A DNA stretch of 7,821 nucleotides from Alphaproteobacteria bacterium UBA7371 (GCA_002469865.1 DKOD01000096.1:3382-11202), one strand, 5' to 3'. Positions 1-6,764 are shown, numbered from the stretch's first letter. A program made the numbers and translations. The notes: generated by a model not told the origin, from the letters alone.

Positions 1-66
1 ATTGGGGTGATTGTGGTGTTGATCCTTGGTTTCTTGGTGTTCCGTCGTGACCGCGAAGCTGAGTAG
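1..66 (+). CDS. C-terminal end of an unidentified membrane protein (partial)
   Basis: The frame beginning at base 1 is open and reads a strongly hydrophobic stretch (IGVIVVLILGFLVF) followed by a basic and acidic tail (RRDREAE) and a TAG stop at 64-66. This is the usual ending of an inner-membrane protein: a last transmembrane helix with a positively charged cytoplasmic tail. Only 21 residues are visible, so the family cannot be named. Its stop lies inside the start region of the following acetyltransferase gene, so the two are probably in one operon. A chance open frame is possible, but the hydrophobic-then-basic pattern and the close fit to the next start make a real gene end likely. Confidence 0.5.
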   Translation: MGVIVVLILGFLVFRRDREAE

Positions 67-661
67 GCATCCCACCATCCACCCCACCGCGATTGTGAAT
101 GATTGTGAATTGGGTGCCTGGACCGAAGTTGGCGCCCACACCATGCTATCATCGGTGGTGATGGGTGATTATTCCTATATTGTGGAATATGGTGATGTTG
201 TTTGGACCAAAATCGGCAAATTTTGTTCCATTGCCCGGGATGTGCGCATCAACCCGGGCAACCACCCCACCTGGCGGGTGAGCCAGCATCATTTTAGCTA
301 CCGGGCTGCCAGTTATGACATGGGCTTGGATGATGAGGAATTTTTTCAATGGCGCCGCCAACATATGGTGACCATTGGCCATGATGTTTGGATTGGCCAT
401 GGGGTCACCATCCTGCCAGGCGTCACTATTGGCCATGGGGCGGTGATCGGGGCCGGTGCCGTGGTTTCCAAGAATGTTCCCAATTACACCATGATGGGCG
501 GTGTGCCTGCGCAAATCATCAAGCGTCGTTTCACCGAGGAACAGGAAGAACGTCTCTTGGCATTGGCTTTCTGGGATTGGCGTCATCAAGAAATCACAGA
601 TCGTCTCTTTGATATCAGGCACTTGCCCATCGATGCATTTCTCGACAAATATTTGTCATGA
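47..661 (+). CDS. Hexapeptide-repeat acetyltransferase, phosphonate-metabolism-associated type
   Basis: Predicted cytosolic acyl-CoA-dependent O- or N-acetyltransferase with a left-handed beta-helix fold (204 aa). Hexapeptide repeats occur near residues 11-65 (IHPTAIV, VGKFCSI-type turns) and 109-145 (VTIGHDVWIGHGVTILPGVTIGHG). NHP at 72-74 is where xenobiotic and virginiamycin-type acetyltransferases carry their catalytic His. The segment KFCSIARDVRINPGNHP and the VPNYTMMGGVPAQIIKRRF ending match my memory of the transferase family found in phn (C-P lyase) operons; this family call is from recall, not a search. I chose GTG at 47 because the family begins close before KLSxxPxIHPTA. A TTG at 26 is also in frame, and no good Shine-Dalgarno is seen for either. 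The start overlaps the upstream stop by about 20 nt. The stop shares ATGA (658-661) with the MFS gene. The substrate is unknown, and no phn gene is visible here. Confidence 0.85.
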   Translation: MTAKLSRHPTIHPTAIVNDCELGAWTEVGAHTMLSSVVMGDYSYIVEYGDVVWTKIGKFCSIARDVRINPGNHPTWRVSQHHFSYRAASYDMGLDDEEFFQWRRQHMVTIGHDVWIGHGVTILPGVTIGHGAVIGAGAVVSKNVPNYTMMGGVPAQIIKRRFTEEQEERLLALAFWDWRHQEITDRLFDIRHLPIDAFLDKYLS

Positions 662-1860
662 AGCCTGCGCAAATTCACCATGTACCCATTCATGTTCTGG
701 GGATCAGTCAGATCATTGCCTATGGCTTGATGTTCTATGTTTTTGCGACCTTGAAGGGACCTATTTCAGAGCGCGTTGGCGTTGAACCTTCCCTTTTCCT
801 TTACGCGGTGAGTGGGGCCCTGGTGCTTCAGGCCCTATTGGCCCCCAAAATCGGTGCTTGGGTGGATCATCATGGCGCCTTGAAGGTGATGCGCGTTGGG
901 CTTCTTTGTGGTGCCCTTGGCATGCTCATGATGGCTTTTGTGGAAAGCTTCTGGATGGTCTGTGTGGCATTGGTTCCCCTGGGTTTGGGCTATGCCATGG
1001 CGACCTATGAGGTTGCCTTTTCTGCAGCGGTGCAGATGGATGAGAAGAAATCCCGCCGCAACATATCCCTGATTACCTTTTATGGAGGTGTCGCCAGTTC
1101 GGTTACATGGCTTTCGGTTGCGCCTTTGGTTGCTTTTGCTGGTCTTACTTTTGCTTGTGTGACCATTGGCGTGATTTTGTTGCTGGCCGGGTTCGTGGTT
1201 GGCAGCCGTGCCCCAAAAAACTTTCGCCATGCCCATGAAACAAAAAATGATCAGGCACCTTTTCGTTGGTCAAACCTTTTGCCTGGCGAACGTCGCGCCA
1301 TGGTGGCCTTGGCGGCTTCAGGCACGCTTGAATATTTGATTTTTGCCTCCACCACGCTTTTGTGGATCACCTATTTTACCGATCTTCACCAAGATGCTGC
1401 CTTGGGCGTCATGTTGGCCAGTATTTATGGGCCTTTCCAGGTCGTGGGCCGGGTAATTGAGATGGTGTTTGGAAAGCATTTGGACGCAAGGCTTACAGCC
1501 CTTATTGCGGCGCTGATGATTCCCATCGCCCTGTTTTTGGTGCTATTACCTTCTGTGGAATTATCTATCCTGGCCATGGTGTTGTTTGGCATGGGCCACG
1601 GCGTTCTCACTGTCTCTTTTGGGTTTGTCACCAACCTTTATTTCCGGGCGGAAGTGTATGGACGGGCCAAGGGAATTATAGGTTCCCCCCGGGCCATGGG
1701 CGCCGCGCTCGGTCCAAGCATTGGGGGGCTTTTGTATGCTCTTGGTCCAGACCAGTTTATCCATGTGATGGTGGCCACGTCCCTGATTTCATCGGCTGTC
1801 CTTGCCTTTTTGCTGTTGTTGGCGCCCACCAATGAGGTGCATCAACAAGAATCAGCTTAA
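658..1860 (+). CDS. Major facilitator superfamily (MFS) transporter
   Basis: Inner-membrane secondary transporter, 400 aa, the normal length for a 12-helix MFS protein. The first helix starts near residue 12 (HVLGISQIIAYGLMFYVF). A motif A-like loop lies between helices 2 and 3 (KIGAWVDHHGALKVMRVG, residues 64-81). A polar central loop spans about 182-215, separating two six-helix halves. A second-half glycine-rich loop carries GRAKGIIGSPRAMGAALGPSIGG (335-357). The start is firm: ATG at 658 overlaps the TGA of the acetyltransferase as ATGA, and no Shine-Dalgarno stands alone, so translation is probably by reinitiation. Substrate and direction cannot be read from sequence. Coupling to an acetyltransferase suggests transport of the modified compound or of its precursor. 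The end overlaps the tail of the convergent lysE-type gene by 9 bp. Confidence 0.9.
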   Translation: MKPAQIHHVPIHVLGISQIIAYGLMFYVFATLKGPISERVGVEPSLFLYAVSGALVLQALLAPKIGAWVDHHGALKVMRVGLLCGALGMLMMAFVESFWMVCVALVPLGLGYAMATYEVAFSAAVQMDEKKSRRNISLITFYGGVASSVTWLSVAPLVAFAGLTFACVTIGVILLLAGFVVGSRAPKNFRHAHETKNDQAPFRWSNLLPGERRAMVALAASGTLEYLIFASTTLLWITYFTDLHQDAALGVMLASIYGPFQVVGRVIEMVFGKHLDARLTALIAALMIPIALFLVLLPSVELSILAMVLFGMGHGVLTVSFGFVTNLYFRAEVYGRAKGIIGSPRAMGAALGPSIGGLLYALGPDQFIHVMVATSLISSAVLAFLLLLAPTNEVHQQESA

Positions 1861-2454
1861 GAACATTAGCGGAATGCAAGCCACAAGCATGATCGCCAAT
1901 AGCCCATTGATGATTTTTTTGGTTTTTGGATTTTGGAATAATCTTGCCATGGCAAGGCCAAAAAAAATCCAAAAAGAAGTGGCAGGCCCTTGGGTAAACA
2001 TGGCGGTGATGGCCGTTCCAAGAGCAGAAGTAAGGCTGTCAGACAAGGGCAGAAGAAACATCCCGGCGGTGGTCATGGCCATGGTCCAGCCCTTGGGGTT
2101 TACCAACTGAAACAAAGCACCTTCATGAAAATAAAGTGGACGTTTGGGCGCATCCGAACCCAGGGCCCCACCATGGGCGATCCGCCAAGCAAGGAAGAGA
2201 ATATATCCTGTGCCCAATGCCGACACCAATATTTGAAATTCTGCAAAAGCCTCTATCAAGGCGCCAAAACCTAAGGCCACCAAAAATATCATCATGGCAA
2301 AGCCGACCACCACGCCGGCAAAATGAGGGAGGGTGCGCCAGACACCAAAATTCATGGATGAAGCGGCAAGCATGATGTTGTTGGGCCCCGGCGTGACAGA
2401 GGCGACAAACATAAAATAGGCGAGCGTTGCCAAAGCTTCAAAAGGAATGTTCAT
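1852..2454 (-). CDS. LysE/RhtB family amino-acid exporter
   Basis: Inner-membrane exporter of the LysE/RhtB translocator family, which pumps amino acids or derivatives such as homoserine and threonine out of the cell. The length (200 aa) is typical. The N-terminal helix ends in the family signature SVTPGPNNIMLAAS (residues 19-32). The central FQLVNPKGWTMAM motif (115-127) opens the second half, and about six hydrophobic segments are seen. The start is ATG at 2454; just upstream there is no convincing Shine-Dalgarno. The gene follows an SDR gene on the same strand after 83 bp, so co-transcription is possible but not certain. Its stop (TGA) falls within the last codons of the convergent MFS gene. 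The nearby homocysteine-forming MetY would fit export of a homoserine-related compound, but that is inference only. Confidence 0.9.
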   Translation of the reverse strand: MNIPFEALATLAYFMFVASVTPGPNNIMLAASSMNFGVWRTLPHFAGVVVGFAMMIFLVALGFGALIEAFAEFQILVSALGTGYILFLAWRIAHGGALGSDAPKRPLYFHEGALFQLVNPKGWTMAMTTAGMFLLPLSDSLTSALGTAITAMFTQGPATSFWIFFGLAMARLFQNPKTKKIINGLLAIMLVACIPLMFLS

Positions 2455-2537
2455 GGGTCTGAAATACAGCTTTAATGATGTTTGAGCTAAGACTTATTTG
2501 GGCGCAGATGTCGATAGGGTCCGATAGGTTGGGCCAC

Positions 2538-3218
2538 CTACCAGGGAATGTCTTTGCCGTCGTGATCCACAAAACGACCATGGTCATCAAATGTTAGGGC
2601 CTGAAGAACCGAGTGAATTTCTTGCGCAGCCTGTTGGGGTGGGCGTACCCGCAGCCCAGATTTGGCAAAAGGTTCTGACAAGGCGCTTGCCACGGTGCCT
2701 GGATGTAAGGCCAGCAAAATGGCCTTGGGATGGGTGCGCCGAAACTCAATGGCGGCAGAACGAATTAATTGGTTTTGCGCAGCCTTTGCGGAACGGTAGC
2801 TATACCACCCACCAAGCTTGTTGTCAGAAATCGACCCCACCCTGGCCGATAGGCTGACGGCCACAAATTCATGGCTTCGCGGCATGGTGAGGGACAATTG
2901 CTTCAACAACAGGGCCGGGCCGATAGCGTTTGTTTCAAAATTTTTTGTCAGAGCTTCTTTGCTTAATTGCCGAAGGGTTTTTTCCGGCATGATTCCATCG
3001 CCATGCAAAAATCCGGTGGCGTTGAACACCAGATCATAAGGCGTGTCACCCATGCCGGACATGACATCAGCAATATTTTGTTCGCAGGTTATGTCAAAAT
3101 CTTGGTCTTTTCTGCTGATGCGCACAACTTGTGCTCCTGAGGCCTCCAGAAGGTCAGCCAAAGCACCACCAATACCTCCATGGGCACCCAGCACCAATGC
3201 GTTTGAAAATTGCCTCAT
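2538..3218 (-). CDS. Short-chain dehydrogenase/reductase (SDR), C-factor-like
   Basis: NAD(P)(H)-dependent oxidoreductase with a Rossmann fold, 226 aa. The dinucleotide-binding loop GAHGGIG is at residues 11-17. An Arg-Lys pair after strand 2 (ISRKDQ, 34-39) hints at NADP(H). The NNAG motif appears as NATG (66-69). Conserved Asn lies in NAIG (97-100). A Ser-containing strand VSLSARVGSI covers 121-130, and the catalytic YRSAK sits at 141-145, followed by LHPGTV (171-176). The spacing and the GSI-DN-YSYRSAK pattern resemble the CsgA/C-factor-like SDR branch. The substrate is unknown. I chose ATG at 3218 because the Rossmann strand begins just after it and a run of six G (3228-3233) lies 9 nt upstream. 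A TTG at 3257 would only add a glycine-rich leader. It lies 75 bp downstream of the metY fusion and is probably in the same transcript. Confidence 0.88.
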   Translation of the reverse strand: MRQFSNALVLGAHGGIGGALADLLEASGAQVVRISRKDQDFDITCEQNIADVMSGMGDTPYDLVFNATGFLHGDGIMPEKTLRQLSKEALTKNFETNAIGPALLLKQLSLTMPRSHEFVAVSLSARVGSISDNKLGGWYSYRSAKAAQNQLIRSAAIEFRRTHPKAILLALHPGTVASALSEPFAKSGLRVRPPQQAAQEIHSVLQALTFDDHGRFVDHDGKDIPW

Positions 3219-3293
3219 GCCAAAAAGCCCCCCGTGAACACCAACCAATTGGCCCAATCATCTAGTTGGGTTGCCCAAGATATCGGGCAAGGG
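3219..3293 (-). repeat. Tandem small inverted repeats between metY fusion and SDR gene
   Basis: This 75-bp gap carries two short hairpins. TTGCCC (3271-3276) pairs with GGGCAA (3285-3290) across an 8-nt loop. CCCAA (3253-3257) pairs with TTGGG (3266-3270) across another 8-nt loop. TTGGG (3266-3270) can alternatively pair with CCCAA (3274-3278), so the two structures may compete. Neither is followed by a T-run on the minus strand, so this is not a standard intrinsic terminator. It could be a processing site or an attenuating structure between the two genes, or chance. Confidence 0.3.
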
Positions 3294-5084
3294 TCAAATG
3301 GCAGCAAGGGCTGCTTGAAGGTCATTCATCAAATCTTCTGGATGTTCCAAGCCAATCGACACGCGCAGCATATTATCGGCGATGCCAGCCTTTGTTCTCT
3401 GTTCGTCGCTTAATTGCCGATGGGTGGTTGAGGCTGGGTGCAGGATAAGCGAACGTGTGTCCCCGATATTGGCCAAATGGCTGAATAGGTTGCAATTAGC
3501 CACCAGCCTACATCCTTCCTCAAAGCCACCATCAATATTGAAGGTAAAGACAGAGCCAGGGCCCAACGGCATGTATTTGCCGGCCATGTCATGCCAGCGA
3601 CTGCCGGGAAGACCTGCATAAGACACCTCCAAAACCTTGGCATGTTGGTTCAAAAACCCTGCAACCTGCATCGCATGTTCCACATGAGCACGCATCCGAA
3701 GCGCTAAGGTTTCCATGCCTGTTAGGGTCAAAAACGCATTCATCGGCGCCATGGTCGGGCCAAGATCCCTTAGGCCCACCGCATGGTTGTAATTGGTATA
3801 GGCCAGGGGGCCAAAGGTCTCAGAGAAGGTGATGCCGTGATAAGCCGGTTCAGGTTCAGCCAAGGCTGGAAAGCCGCGGCCCTTGGCCCAGTCAAAAAGG
3901 CCGGAATCAACAACCGCACCACCCATGGCATTGCCATGGCCTGAGAGGAATTTGGTTGTTGAGTGGACCACAATATCTGCACCATGATCGATTGGTCGGC
4001 ATAGGGCAGGGGTGGCCATGGTGGAATCAATCACCAATGGCACGCCGCCATCATGGGCAATTTCGGCCAACATGGCGATATCACTGACCACGCCACCTGG
4101 GTTTGCCAGGCTTTCGGCAAAAACCAGCCGCACGTCAGGGTCTGACACGGCTTTTTCCACAGCAACTTTGTCGTCAGTATCCACAAATATTGCAGACCAA
4201 CCAAAACGTTCAAATGTTTTGGAAAACTGGGTGATGGTTCCACCATAAAGGCGCGTGGATGCCACAATTTTTCGGCCCGGTTCCATGAGCGGAAGAAGGG
4301 CGATCATTTGGGCCGCATGGCCTGACGAGCAGCAGGTGCTGCCCACCCCGCCTTCAAGAGCAGCGATACGTTGTTCCAGCGCTGCCGTGGTGGGGTTTGA
4401 TAGCCTGCCATAAATATTGCCCGGTAATTGCAGGTTAAAAAGCCCGCTGGCATGTTCAGCATCATCAAACACAAATGATGTGTTTTGGTAGATGGGTGTG
4501 ACACGTGCGCCAGAGACTGGGTCGGGTGCCGTGCCGGCATGGATCGATAAGGTTTCGATATGTTTGGAATGGGAAAGACCTGCATCCCTAGGGGCTGGCT
4601 TGGGAGGCATGACCTTCCGCCTTCTGGAGGTCAGCACCCTGGAGTCAAAACCATGCACGCCCAGAAGCCCATTCAACCTGGAATGTTCAATCTTGGGGCA
4701 GATGTCCATGACCACCTCAAGGCCACCAGCTTCAGCGATCTCCCGTGCTTCATTGGAGATGACCTTTTGTTGCAGCCAAAGGAATTTGGCCCCTATGGCC
4801 ACGGCATCCTTGGCAATCTCTGGGCATTCTTCGGAACGCCGAAACACATCAACCATGTCCACGGGGCGATGAATATCCGTAAGGCTTGCCACAACGGTCT
4901 GGCCAAGAATGCTGTTGCCAGCTTCCTTTGGATTCACGGGGATCACATCATAACCCTGCTCAAGAAGATATTTAAGCACAAAGAAGGACGGTCGTTTCCA
5001 ATTGGTGCTTGCCCCAACCACGGCAATGACATGGGCTTCTTGAAGGATGCGTGCAATTTTTAGATCATCATTTCTGTCACTCAT
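3294..5084 (-). CDS. metY: Fusion: CoA-binding domain + O-acetylhomoserine sulfhydrylase (MetY)
   Basis: A 596-aa two-domain protein. Residues about 8-157 are a YccU-type CoA-binding Rossmann domain (VIAVVGAS at 19-26, KRPSFFVLKYL, VIPVNP, CPKIEH at 129-134, ending SRVLTSRRR). Residues about 176-596 are a full Cys/Met-metabolism PLP enzyme: YGR at 225-227 and SSGHAAQ at 253-259 bind PLP phosphate, Asp353 in VIDST contacts the ring, and Lys378 in HSTTKF is the Schiff-base lysine. SHLANIGDTRSL near the end is typical of O-acetylhomoserine aminocarboxypropyltransferase, which makes homocysteine from O-acetylhomoserine and sulfide. I chose ATG 5084: it gives an 8-nt ATGAGTGA overlap with the GST stop and has GAAGG (5093-5097) 8 nt upstream. 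ATGs at 5087 and 5099 are alternatives. These domains are usually separate proteins. An internal ATG at 4610 could yield MetY alone. The Ser in VIDST replaces the common Asn. Confidence 0.93.
   Translation of the reverse strand: MSDRNDDLKIARILQEAHVIAVVGASTNWKRPSFFVLKYLLEQGYDVIPVNPKEAGNSILGQTVVASLTDIHRPVDMVDVFRRSEECPEIAKDAVAIGAKFLWLQQKVISNEAREIAEAGGLEVVMDICPKIEHSRLNGLLGVHGFDSRVLTSRRRKVMPPKPAPRDAGLSHSKHIETLSIHAGTAPDPVSGARVTPIYQNTSFVFDDAEHASGLFNLQLPGNIYGRLSNPTTAALEQRIAALEGGVGSTCCSSGHAAQMIALLPLMEPGRKIVASTRLYGGTITQFSKTFERFGWSAIFVDTDDKVAVEKAVSDPDVRLVFAESLANPGGVVSDIAMLAEIAHDGGVPLVIDSTMATPALCRPIDHGADIVVHSTTKFLSGHGNAMGGAVVDSGLFDWAKGRGFPALAEPEPAYHGITFSETFGPLAYTNYNHAVGLRDLGPTMAPMNAFLTLTGMETLALRMRAHVEHAMQVAGFLNQHAKVLEVSYAGLPGSRWHDMAGKYMPLGPGSVFTFNIDGGFEEGCRLVANCNLFSHLANIGDTRSLILHPASTTHRQLSDEQRTKAGIADNMLRVSIGLEHPEDLMNDLQAALAAI
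4608..4625 (-). promoter_or_regulatory. Possible internal ribosome binding site and start codon within the fusion
   Basis: On the minus strand AGAAGG (4620-4625) lies 9 nt before an in-frame ATG (4608-4610), and a second purine run GGAAGG (4613-4618) lies 2 nt before it. The ATG falls exactly at the junction between the CoA-binding domain and the MetY domain. Starting here gives a protein of 438 residues, the normal length of a free-standing MetY. The purines also encode the SRRRK tail of the first domain, so the match could be a by-product of coding. Confidence 0.45.
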
Positions 5085-5697
5085 CATTATCACCTTCATG
5101 ATATAGGGGGTGCTTTTTCATCACCCGGGCAAAACGCGCATCCTGCAGAAAATGGTTCAGCCAAGATTGCAGGCGTGGCAGCGGCTGATGATCAAAATCA
5201 ACGGGGTCTGCGATACGAAACTGCCGGACAAAGGGGAAAAGTGCAATGTCGCCCAAGAAAGCTTTTTCACCTCCTAAAAAGGGTTTCTTGGTCAAACGCT
5301 GCTCAAGGTCCTGAAGGATGAGCAGGCCTTCATGCCGGTGCTGGTCGGCCATTTCGGGTTCATACCGGCTTGCATATTTGTAGCGGTCCAAGTGGTGCTT
5401 GAATTGGCCATCATTGCGGTTGATAAGCTTATCGGCCAGGGCTGGATCCCGCTGCCAATGCTCAGGGTCATTGATGGCCAAGGCCCAATGCATGATGTCC
5501 ATGGATTCATCCAGCACATGATCTTCATCAAGAACCAGCACGGGAACGGTTCCTTTGCAACTTGCTTCGATCATCTTAGCTGGTTTGTTCTTCAAAAGGA
5601 TTTCCCGATGGGTGATCGGAATTTGGGCTGCATCAAGAGCCATGCGCGCGCGCATGGCATAGGGGCATCGTCGAAATGAATATAAAATAGGGTTCAT
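5077..5697 (-). CDS. Glutathione S-transferase family protein
   Basis: Predicted cytosolic glutathione S-transferase, 206 aa. The N-terminal thioredoxin-fold domain (about 1-75) has the active-site-like motif RRCPYAMRAR (9-18), with Cys11 present but the second CXXC-type Cys replaced by Ala. The cis-proline motif GTVPVL is at 49-54, and DES (63-65) would hold the gamma-glutamyl group of glutathione. The helical C-terminal domain includes FLGDIALFPFVRQF (147-160) with the conserved N-capping Asp. The single Cys at the helix start suggests a glutaredoxin-like or thiol-transfer chemistry (omega/lambda-like), which is inference. Start ATG 5697 overlaps the trhO stop as ATGA, and no independent Shine-Dalgarno is visible, so translation is probably coupled. 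Its end overlaps the metY fusion start by 8 nt. The substrate is unknown. Confidence 0.9.
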   Translation of the reverse strand: MNPILYSFRRCPYAMRARMALDAAQIPITHREILLKNKPAKMIEASCKGTVPVLVLDEDHVLDESMDIMHWALAINDPEHWQRDPALADKLINRNDGQFKHHLDRYKYASRYEPEMADQHRHEGLLILQDLEQRLTKKPFLGGEKAFLGDIALFPFVRQFRIADPVDFDHQPLPRLQSWLNHFLQDARFARVMKKHPLYHEGDNDE

Positions 5698-6647
5698 GAT
5701 TTGCAGCGTTGCTTGCCGCCAATATGTTGTTCGCCGCGCTGGCGGGCCAGTTCCATTTGTTTTTGCCGCTCAGCAAATCTTATCTTGTCCCGCTCATCCA
5801 GGCGGTCAATGCAATGGGGGCAAGACACACCTTCGACATAGGCGGCATGTTCAAGATCATCCTCGCCCAAGGGCATGCGGCATGCATGGCACATCTCATA
5901 ATTGCCTGGCTCCAGCCCATGGCGCACGGAGACACGATGGTCAAAAACGAAACACTCACCATGCCACTTGCTCTCACTGGCGGGGATTTCTTCAAGATAT
6001 TTCAAAATGCCGCCCTGAAGATGGTAAACTTCAACAAAGCCAAGGCTCTTCATATAAGAAGTGGCTTTTTCGCAGCGAATCCCACCGGTACAAAACATGG
6101 CAAGTTTTTTGGGCCTTTTTTGAGCGTCTTGTTTCGCAAGTTGACGGGCCCATGCGGGGAAGTCCCTGAAGGTTTCCGTTTGGGGGGCAATCGCACCATC
6201 AAAGCTGCCAATGGCATGTTCGTAAGAATTTCTTGTGTCGACAACCAATATATCGGGATCTTCCAGAAGCTTGTTCCAATCCTGGGGTGCAACATAGCTG
6301 CCCACAATATGGTTAGGGTCTGTGTCTGGAACGCCCATGGTCACGATCTCACGTTTGAGCCTGATCTTGAGGCGGAAGAAGACATCGTCATCGGCCTTGG
6401 AATATTTGACATGAATAGGCGCAAAAAGCGGATGACTGCGCAGGTAAGATACCAAAGTGGTCACGCCATTGCGGCTTGCACAAATGGTCCCGTTGATGCC
6501 CTCGGTGGCCAACAATAATGTGCCTTTGATCCCAGCTTTTTCGCATACAAGCTGCAATTCCTTCTGTTCCAAGGCGGGATTTGGCACATGCACAAAATGA
6601 TACATGGCAGCGACGATGATGCCGTTATGGTTGGGTATTTCTTGCAT
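5694..6647 (-). CDS. trhO: tRNA uridine(34) hydroxylase TrhO (rhodanese-like, YceA family)
   Basis: TrhO introduces the oxygen of 5-hydroxyuridine at U34 of certain tRNAs, using a rhodanese-fold domain and molecular oxygen. The protein is 317 aa, within the family range. An acylphosphatase-like N-terminal domain (about 10-100) contains the signature KGTLLLATEGINGTI (41-55). A rhodanese domain (about 120-220) has VVDTRN (135-140) and the active-site loop FCTGGIRCEKA with catalytic Cys186. The C-terminal part carries four cysteines in two pairs, CHAC (253-256) and CPHC (276-279), a probable zinc site, then a charged helical tail. ATG 6647 is the best start since family members begin shortly before VAALYHFV-like sequence; only a weak GGGA precedes it. 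It is first in the trhO-GST-metY unit and is transcribed divergently from chrA. Confidence 0.94.
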   Translation of the reverse strand: MQEIPNHNGIIVAAMYHFVHVPNPALEQKELQLVCEKAGIKGTLLLATEGINGTICASRNGVTTLVSYLRSHPLFAPIHVKYSKADDDVFFRLKIRLKREIVTMGVPDTDPNHIVGSYVAPQDWNKLLEDPDILVVDTRNSYEHAIGSFDGAIAPQTETFRDFPAWARQLAKQDAQKRPKKLAMFCTGGIRCEKATSYMKSLGFVEVYHLQGGILKYLEEIPASESKWHGECFVFDHRVSVRHGLEPGNYEMCHACRMPLGEDDLEHAAYVEGVSCPHCIDRLDERDKIRFAERQKQMELARQRGEQHIGGKQRCKS

Positions 6648-6654
6648 GTCCCAT
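6644..6654 (-). repeat. Left arm of 11-bp inverted repeat at the trhO start
   Basis: GCATGTCCCAT at 6644-6654 is the exact reverse complement of ATGGGACATGC at 6765-6775. This arm covers the trhO start codon and the bases just before it. It may be an operator half or a paired mRNA/DNA structure; see the right arm. Confidence 0.5.
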
Positions 6655-6737
6655 GATCATAATTGGTTATTTCTCATGACCAGCTCTACCAAAGGGTTGA
6701 TGCCGCACCAAGCCCCATAAAGGTTAAGCAATTCTGC

Positions 6738-6746
6738 TGATATTAT
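6738..6746 (+). promoter_or_regulatory. Possible extended -10 promoter element for chrA
   Basis: TGATATTAT at 6738-6746 matches the extended -10 pattern (TG, one base, then TATTAT, one mismatch to TATAAT). It would start transcription near 6753, about 38 nt before the chrA ATG. No good -35 box is seen at the normal spacing, which extended -10 promoters can tolerate. Part of the direct repeat would lie in the leader. I found no equally good promoter for trhO on the other strand. Confidence 0.33.
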
Positions 6747-6764
6747 GTTATGGCCAATGCCATT

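Noticed and set aside
1892..1920. Weak stem with seven T residues as a terminator for the MFS gene
   Set aside because: The stem is AT-rich and broken by an internal loop, with little GC to stall polymerase, and the T-run is explained by Phe/Ile codons and neighbours on the opposite strand.
1943..1956. Perfect 14-bp palindrome CTTGCCATGGCAAG next to an A/T run, terminator-like
   Set aside because: It is inside the lysE-type coding sequence. On the plus strand it is followed by A, not T, and on the minus strand the T-run comes before the hairpin, so it cannot act as an intrinsic terminator in either direction.
2455..2537. Possible promoter or small element between SDR and LysE genes, with a doubled CTATCG
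   Set aside because: No -35/-10 pair of acceptable quality, no hairpin with a T-run and no small ORF; the CTATCG doublet is too short to interpret.
3219..3257. Longer SDR protein starting at TTG 3257
   Set aside because: The extra 13 residues are glycine-rich and unlike an SDR N-terminus; the ATG at 3218 sits directly before the first Rossmann strand and has a G-rich site upstream.
4560..5063. Open frame on the plus strand (167 codons) opposite the CoA-binding domain
   Set aside because: It is antisense to clearly conserved coding sequence and has no domain-like features or independent start signal.
5709..6518. Long open frame on the plus strand (269 codons) antisense to trhO
   Set aside because: It lies wholly inside trhO, which has strong family motifs on the other strand; the antisense translation shows no recognisable domain and no ribosome site, so it is a codon-usage shadow.
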